A stretch of 64,000 nt of DNA from Orychophragmus violaceus (taxonomy: Eukaryota; Streptophyta; Magnoliopsida; Brassicales; Brassicaceae): assembly GCA_030180135.1 (NCBI GenBank), contig CM058238.1, positions 94,857,507 to 94,921,506 on the forward strand. Reading direction: 5' to 3'. Position numbers and translations under genes: made by a program. The notes beneath the pieces were generated by a model. That model saw only the letters and a program-made list of their open reading frames with translations. It was not told the origin of the DNA and did no database searches. Numbering within the stretch: position 1 is the stretch's first letter; the number at the start of each line of letters is the position of its first letter. Of the stretch, positions 59,094 to 64,000 are shown in pieces.

Positions 59094-62000
59094 CATTTGT
59101 TTTCCACCAATTTCTTCACCAGACCTCTTTTATATCCCATTTTAAGGGTTTTGGTCATGATAGTTTCAAAAAAACTCGATCCAATTCTTCCTGGGTCACG
59201 GAAACTTGCATTTTGGCCTTAGAATCCTTCTCGGCGGTGCATCTGGTCAGGATAATCCAACCCGTTAGTCAGTATGGCCGAGATTGTCCTTCCCGTCAGT
59301 CCATTAGGAGGTTTTGGCCTTAGGATCCTTCCCCCGGTGGATAGAATCAGTTTATCCTATCCCGTCATTGTTTTTTCCACCAATTTCTTCACCAGACCTC
59401 TTTGTTATCCATTTGAGAGGTTTGGGTCTTGATAGTTTCAAAAAAACTCGAGTCAATTTTTTCGGGTCAAGGAACCTTGGTTCTCGGTAGGCTATAACCT
59501 TCCCACGGTGTATAGACGGGTTTTTCGGGTCATTTGTTTTCCACCAATTTCTTCACCAGACCTCTTTTATATCCCATTTTAAGGGTTTTGGTCATGATAG
59601 TTTCAAAAAAACTCGATCCAATTCTTCCTGGGTCATGGAAACTTGCATTTTGGCCTTAGAATCCTTCTCGGCGGTGCATCTGGTCAGGATAATCCATCCC
59701 GTTAGTCAGTATGGCCGAGATAGTCCTTCCCGTCAGTCCATTAGGAGGTTTTGGCCTTAGGATCCTTCCCCCGGTGGATAGAATCAGTTTATCTTATCCC
59801 GTCATTGTTTTTTCCACCAATTTCTTCACCAGACCTCTTTGTTATCCATTTGAGAGGTTTGGGTCTTGATAGTTTCAAAAAAACTCGAGTCAATTTTTTT
59901 GGGTCAAGGAACCTTGGTTCTCGGTAGGCTATAACCTTCCCACGGTGTATAGACGGGTTTTTCGGGTCATTTGTTTTCCACCAATTTCTTCACTAGACCT
60001 CTTTTATATCCCATTTTAAGGGTTTTGGTCATGATAGTTTCAAAAAAACTCGATCCAATTCTTCCTGGGTCATGGAAACTTGCATTTTGGCCTTAGAATC
60101 CTTTTCGGCGGTGCATCTGGTCAGGATAATCCATCACGTTAGTTAGTATGGCCGAGATAGTCCTTCCCGTCAGTTCGTTTCCATCCCGTTAGTCAGTATG
60201 GCCGAGATAGTCCTTCATGTCAGTTATGGCCGAGATAGTCCTTCCCGTCATGGAAACTTGCATTTTGGCCTTAGAATCCTTCTCGGCGGTTCATCTGGTC
60301 AGGATAATCCATCCCGTTAGTCAGTATGGCCGAGATAGTCCTTCCCGTCAGTCCATTAGGAGGTTTTGGCCTTAGTATCCTTCCCCCGGTGGATAGAATC
60401 AGTTTATCCTATCCCGTCATTGTTTTTTCCACCAATTTCTTCACCAGACCTCTTTGTTATCCATTTGAGAGGTTTGGGTCTTGATAGTTTCAAAAAAACT
60501 CGAGTCAATTTTTTCGGGTCAAGGAACCTTGGTTCTCGGTAGGCTATAACCTTCCCACGGTGTATATACGGGTTTTTCGGGTCATTTGTTTTCCACCAAT
60601 TTCTTCACCAGACCTCTTTTATATCCCATTTTAAGGGTTTTGGTCATGATAGTTTAAAAAAAACTCGATCCAATTCTTCCTGGGTCACAGAAACTTGCAT
60701 TTTGGCCTTAGAATCCTTCTCGGCGGTGCATCTGGTCAGGATAATCCATCCCGTTAGTCAGTATGGCCGAGATAGTCCTTCCCGTCAGTCCATTAGGAGG
60801 TTTTGGCCTTAGGATCCTTCCCCCGGTGGATAGAATCAGTTTATCCTATCCCGTCATTGTTTTTTACACCAATTTCTTCACCAGACCTCTTTGTTATCCA
60901 TTTGAGAGGTTTGGGTCTTGATAGTTTCAATAAAACTCGAGTCAATTTTTTCGGGTCAAGGAACCTTGGTTCTCGGTAGGCTATAACCTTCCCACAGTGT
61001 ATAGACGGGTTTTTCGGGTCATTTGTTTTCCACCAATTTCTTCACCAGACCTCTTTTATATCCTATTTTAAGGGTTTTGGTCATGATAGTTTCAAAAAAA
61101 ACTCGATCCAATTCTTTCTGGGTCATGGAAACTTGCATTTTGGCCTTAGAATCCTTCTCGGCGGTGCATCTGGTCAGGATAATCCATCCCGTTAGTCAGT
61201 ATGGCCGAGATAGTCCTTCCCGTCAGTCCATTAGGAGGTTTTGGCCTTAGGATCCTTCCCCCGGTGGATAGAATCAGTTTATCCTATCCCGTCATTGTTT
61301 TTTCCACCAATTTCTTCACCAGACCTCTTTGTTATCCATTTGAGAGGTTTGGGTCTTGATAGTTTCAAAAAAACTCGAGTCAATTTTTTCGGGTCAAGGA
61401 ACCTTGGTTCTCGGTAGGCTATATAACCTTCCCACGGTGTATAGACGGGTTTTTCGGGTCATTTGTTTTCCACCAATTTCTTCACCAGACCTCTTTTATA
61501 TCCTATTTTAAGGGTTTTGGTCATGATAGTTTCAAAAAAAACTCGATCCAATTCTTTCTGGGTCATGGAAACTTGCATTTTGGCCTTAGAATCCTTCTCG
61601 GCGGTGCATCTGGTCAGGATAATCCATCCCGTTAGTCAGTATGGCCGAGATAGTCCTTCCCGTCAGTCCATTAGGAGGTTTTGGCCTTAGGATCCTTCCC
61701 CCAGTGGATAGAATCAGTTTATCCTATCCCGTCATTGTTTTTTCCACCAATTTCTTCACCAGACCTCTTTGTTATCCATTTGAGAGGTTTGGGTCTTGAT
61801 AGTTTCAAAAAAACTCGAGTCAATTTTTTCGGGTCAAGGAACCTTGGTTCTCGGTAGGCTATATAACCTTCCCACGGTGTATAGACGGGTTTTTCGGGTC
61901 ATTTGTTTTCCACCAATTTCTTCACCAGACCTCTTTTATATCCCATTTTAAGGGTTTTGGTCATGATAGTTTCAAAAAAACTCGATCCAATTCTTCCTGG

Positions 62001-64000
62001 GTCATGGAAACTTGCATTTTGGCCTTAGAATCCTTCTCGGCGGTGCATCTGGTCAGGATAATCCATCACGTCAGTCAGTATGGCCGAGATAGTCCTTCCC
62101 GTCAAATCGTTTCCATCCCGTTAGTCAGTATGGCCGAGATGGTCCTTCCCGTCAGTTCGTTTCCATCCCGTTAGTCAGTATGGCCGAGATAGTCCTTCCC
62201 GTCAGTTTGTTTCCATCCCGTCAGTCCATTAGAAGGTTTTGGCCTTAGGATCCTTCCCCCGGTGGATAGAATCAGTTTATCCTATCCCGTCATTGTTTTT
62301 TCCACCAATTTCTTCACCAGACCTCTTTGTTATCCATTTGAGAGGTTTGGGTCTTGATAGTTTCAAAAAAACTCGAGTCAATTTTTTTCGGGTCAAGGAA
62401 CCTTGGTTCTCGGTAGGCTATAACCTTCCAACGGTGTATAGACGGGTTTTTCGGGTCATTTGTTTTCCACCAATTTCTTCACCAGACCTCTTTTATATCC
62501 CATTTTAAGGGTTTTGGTCATGATAGTTTCAAAAAACTCGATCCAATTCTTCCTGGGTCATGGAAACTTGCATTTTGGCCTTAGAATCCTTCTCGGCGGT
62601 GCATCTGGTCAGGATAATCCATCCCGTTAGTCAGTATGGCCGAGATAGTCCTTCCCGTCAGTCCATTAGGAGGTTTTGGCCTTAGGATCCTTCCCCCGGT
62701 GGATAGAATCAGTTTATCCTATCCAGTCATTGTTTTTTCCACCAATTTCTTTACCAGACCTCTTTGTTATCCATTTGAGAGGTTTGGGTCTTGATAGTTT
62801 CAAAAAAACTCGAGTCAATTTTTCCGGGTCAAGGAACCTTGGTTCTCGGTAGGCTATAACCTTCCCACGGTGTATAGACGGGTTTTTCGGGTCATTTGTT
62901 TTCCACCAATTTCTTCACCAGACCTCTTTTATATCCCATTTTAAGGGTTTTGGTCATGATAGTTTCAAAAAAACTCGATCCAATTCTTCCTGGGTCATGG
63001 AAACTTGCATTTTGGCCTTAGAATCCTTCTCGGCGGTGCATCTGGTCAGGATAATCCATCACGTCAGTCAGTATGGCCGAGATAGTCCTTCCCGTCAGTT
63101 CGTTTCCATCCCGTTAGTCAATATGGCCGAGATAGTCCTTCACGTCAGTTATGGCCGAGATAGTCCTTCCCGTCATGGAAACTTGCATTTTGGCCTTAGA
63201 ATCCTTCTCGGCGGTTCATCTGGTCAGGATAATCCATCCCGTTAGTCAGTATGGCCGAGATAGTCCTTCCCGCCAGTCCATTAGTAGGTTTTGGCCTTAG
63301 GATCCTTCCCCCGGTGGATATAATCAGTTTATCCTATCCCGTCATTGTTTTTTCCACCAATTTCTTCACCAGACCTCTTTGTTATCCATTTGAGAGGTTT
63401 GGGTCTTGATAGTTTCAAAAAAACTCGAGTCAATTTTTTCGGGTCAAGGAACCTTGGTTCTCAGTAGGCTATAACCTTCCCACGGTGTATAGACGGGTTT
63501 TTCGGGTCATTTGTTTTCCACCAATTTCTTCACCAGACCTCTTTTATATCCCATTTTAAGGGTTTTGGTCATGATAGTTTCAAAAAAACTCGATCCAATT
63601 CTTCATGGGTCACGGAAACTTGCATTTTGGCCTTAGAATCCTTCTCGGCGGTGCATCTGGTCAGGATAATCCATCCCGTTAGTCAGTATGGCCGAGATTG
63701 TCCTTCCCGTCAGTCCATTAGGAGGTTTTGGCCTTAGGATCCTTCCCCCTGTGGATAGAATCAGTTTATCCTATCCCGTCATTGTTTTTTACAACAATTT
63801 CTTCACCAGACCTCTTTGTTATCCATTTGAGAGGTTTGGGTCTTGATAGTTTCAAAAAAACTCGAGTCAATTTTTTCGGGTCAAGGAACCTTGGTTCTCG
63901 GTAGGCTATAACCTTCCCACAGTGTATAGACGGGTTTTTCGGGTCATTTGTTTTCCACCAATTTCTTCACCAGACCTCTTTTATATCCCATTTTAAGGGT
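59094..64000 (+). repeat. Terminal satellite segment
   Basis: 437-bp units, a broken-frame long unit at 60072, a tandem pair of 440-bp units with CTATATAACC (near 61420 and 61860), the sixth triple-subrepeat unit, and a long unit at 62997. From about 61.97 kb onward the unit order matches 51.77-53.75 kb, about 10.2 kb away. No gene is seen. Confidence 0.8.
62077..62222 (+). repeat. Triple 50-bp subrepeat (copy 6)
   Basis: Starts at 62077, 62127 and 62177. The second subrepeat ends in GTCAGTTCG instead of GTGAGTTCG and the third has TTTGTTTCC, so this copy is the most diverged of the six. Confidence 0.88.

Larger units (their letters stand above)
26786..64000 (+). repeat. Right arm of the same satellite array
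   Basis: The satellite resumes exactly where it was broken. The left arm ends in AGGAGG-TTTTG, and this arm starts TTTTG-GCCTTAGGATCC, which restores the normal AGGAGGTTTTGGCC of module B2 once one TTTTG copy is removed. Same orientation and same unit types as the left arm, running without a break to the window edge, which lies inside a B module. No unique sequence or gene is visible in this 37-kb stretch. Confidence 0.97.

Noticed and set aside
1..64000. rDNA intergenic spacer or telomeric/subtelomeric repeat
   Set aside because: No rRNA coding sequence and no TTTAGGG runs are visible, and the unit structure runs unbroken across the window.

Overview
This window is eukaryotic plant DNA that looks pericentromeric or centromeric. 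About 58.5 kb of the 64 kb is one head-to-tail satellite array, always in the same orientation. A single young LTR retrotransposon interrupts it at 21332-26785. The plant assignment rests on the element: a TGGTATCAGAGCC primer-binding site of the plant initiator-Met tRNA type, and a protease domain (IIDGGSCTNVAS, ILLGRPW) of the kind found in plant Ty3/gypsy polyproteins. The domain and the LRTNPFQEGG-type end are reminiscent of Brassicaceae elements. That family-level guess is from memory and is tentative. I see no host gene, rRNA gene, tRNA gene or telomere repeat.

Satellite. The basic unit is 437 bp (reference copy 6220-6656). It is built of a 164-bp module A, a related ~165-bp module B1, and a ~108-bp piece B2 that resembles the 3' part of A and B1. 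The unit therefore looks like two and a half copies of an older ~165-bp monomer. Two length variants are mixed in: a ~614-bp long unit (about 30 copies, with a ~178-bp nested duplication in B) and a ~556-bp unit with three 50-bp subrepeats (six copies). These combine into higher-order repeats (HORs) with different periods in different parts of the array: 1487 bp (about 0.8-5.2 kb), 874 bp (5.65-10.97 kb), a multi-kb block present three times (17.06-37.06 kb), 2363 bp (37.06-42.9 kb), 3.89 kb (45.6-53.1 kb) and 1927 bp (55.2-59.1 kb). Two recombination junctions can be placed to about 15-110 bp.

Retrotransposon. The element has two 1302-bp LTRs that differ at one base, TG...CA ends, a 5-bp TTTTG target duplication, a primer-binding site and a polypurine tract. 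It has one long ORF (ATG at 23109, 1022 codons). The ORF contains a retropepsin domain but no recognisable reverse transcriptase, RNase H or integrase, so the element appears non-autonomous. The ORF reads through the polypurine tract into the 3' LTR and uses the first 694 bp of the LTR (U3 side) to encode its last 230 residues. The LTR TATA box and AATAAA lie downstream of that stop codon. A transcript from the 5' LTR to the 3' LTR would therefore carry the whole ORF, while the 5' LTR holds a headless, promoter-less duplicate of the C-terminal part. This layout recalls retroviral genes that extend into U3 and is the most interesting feature of the window.

The two empty sister copies of the block containing the insertion show the pre-insertion site, which supports insertion after the satellite block had been amplified.
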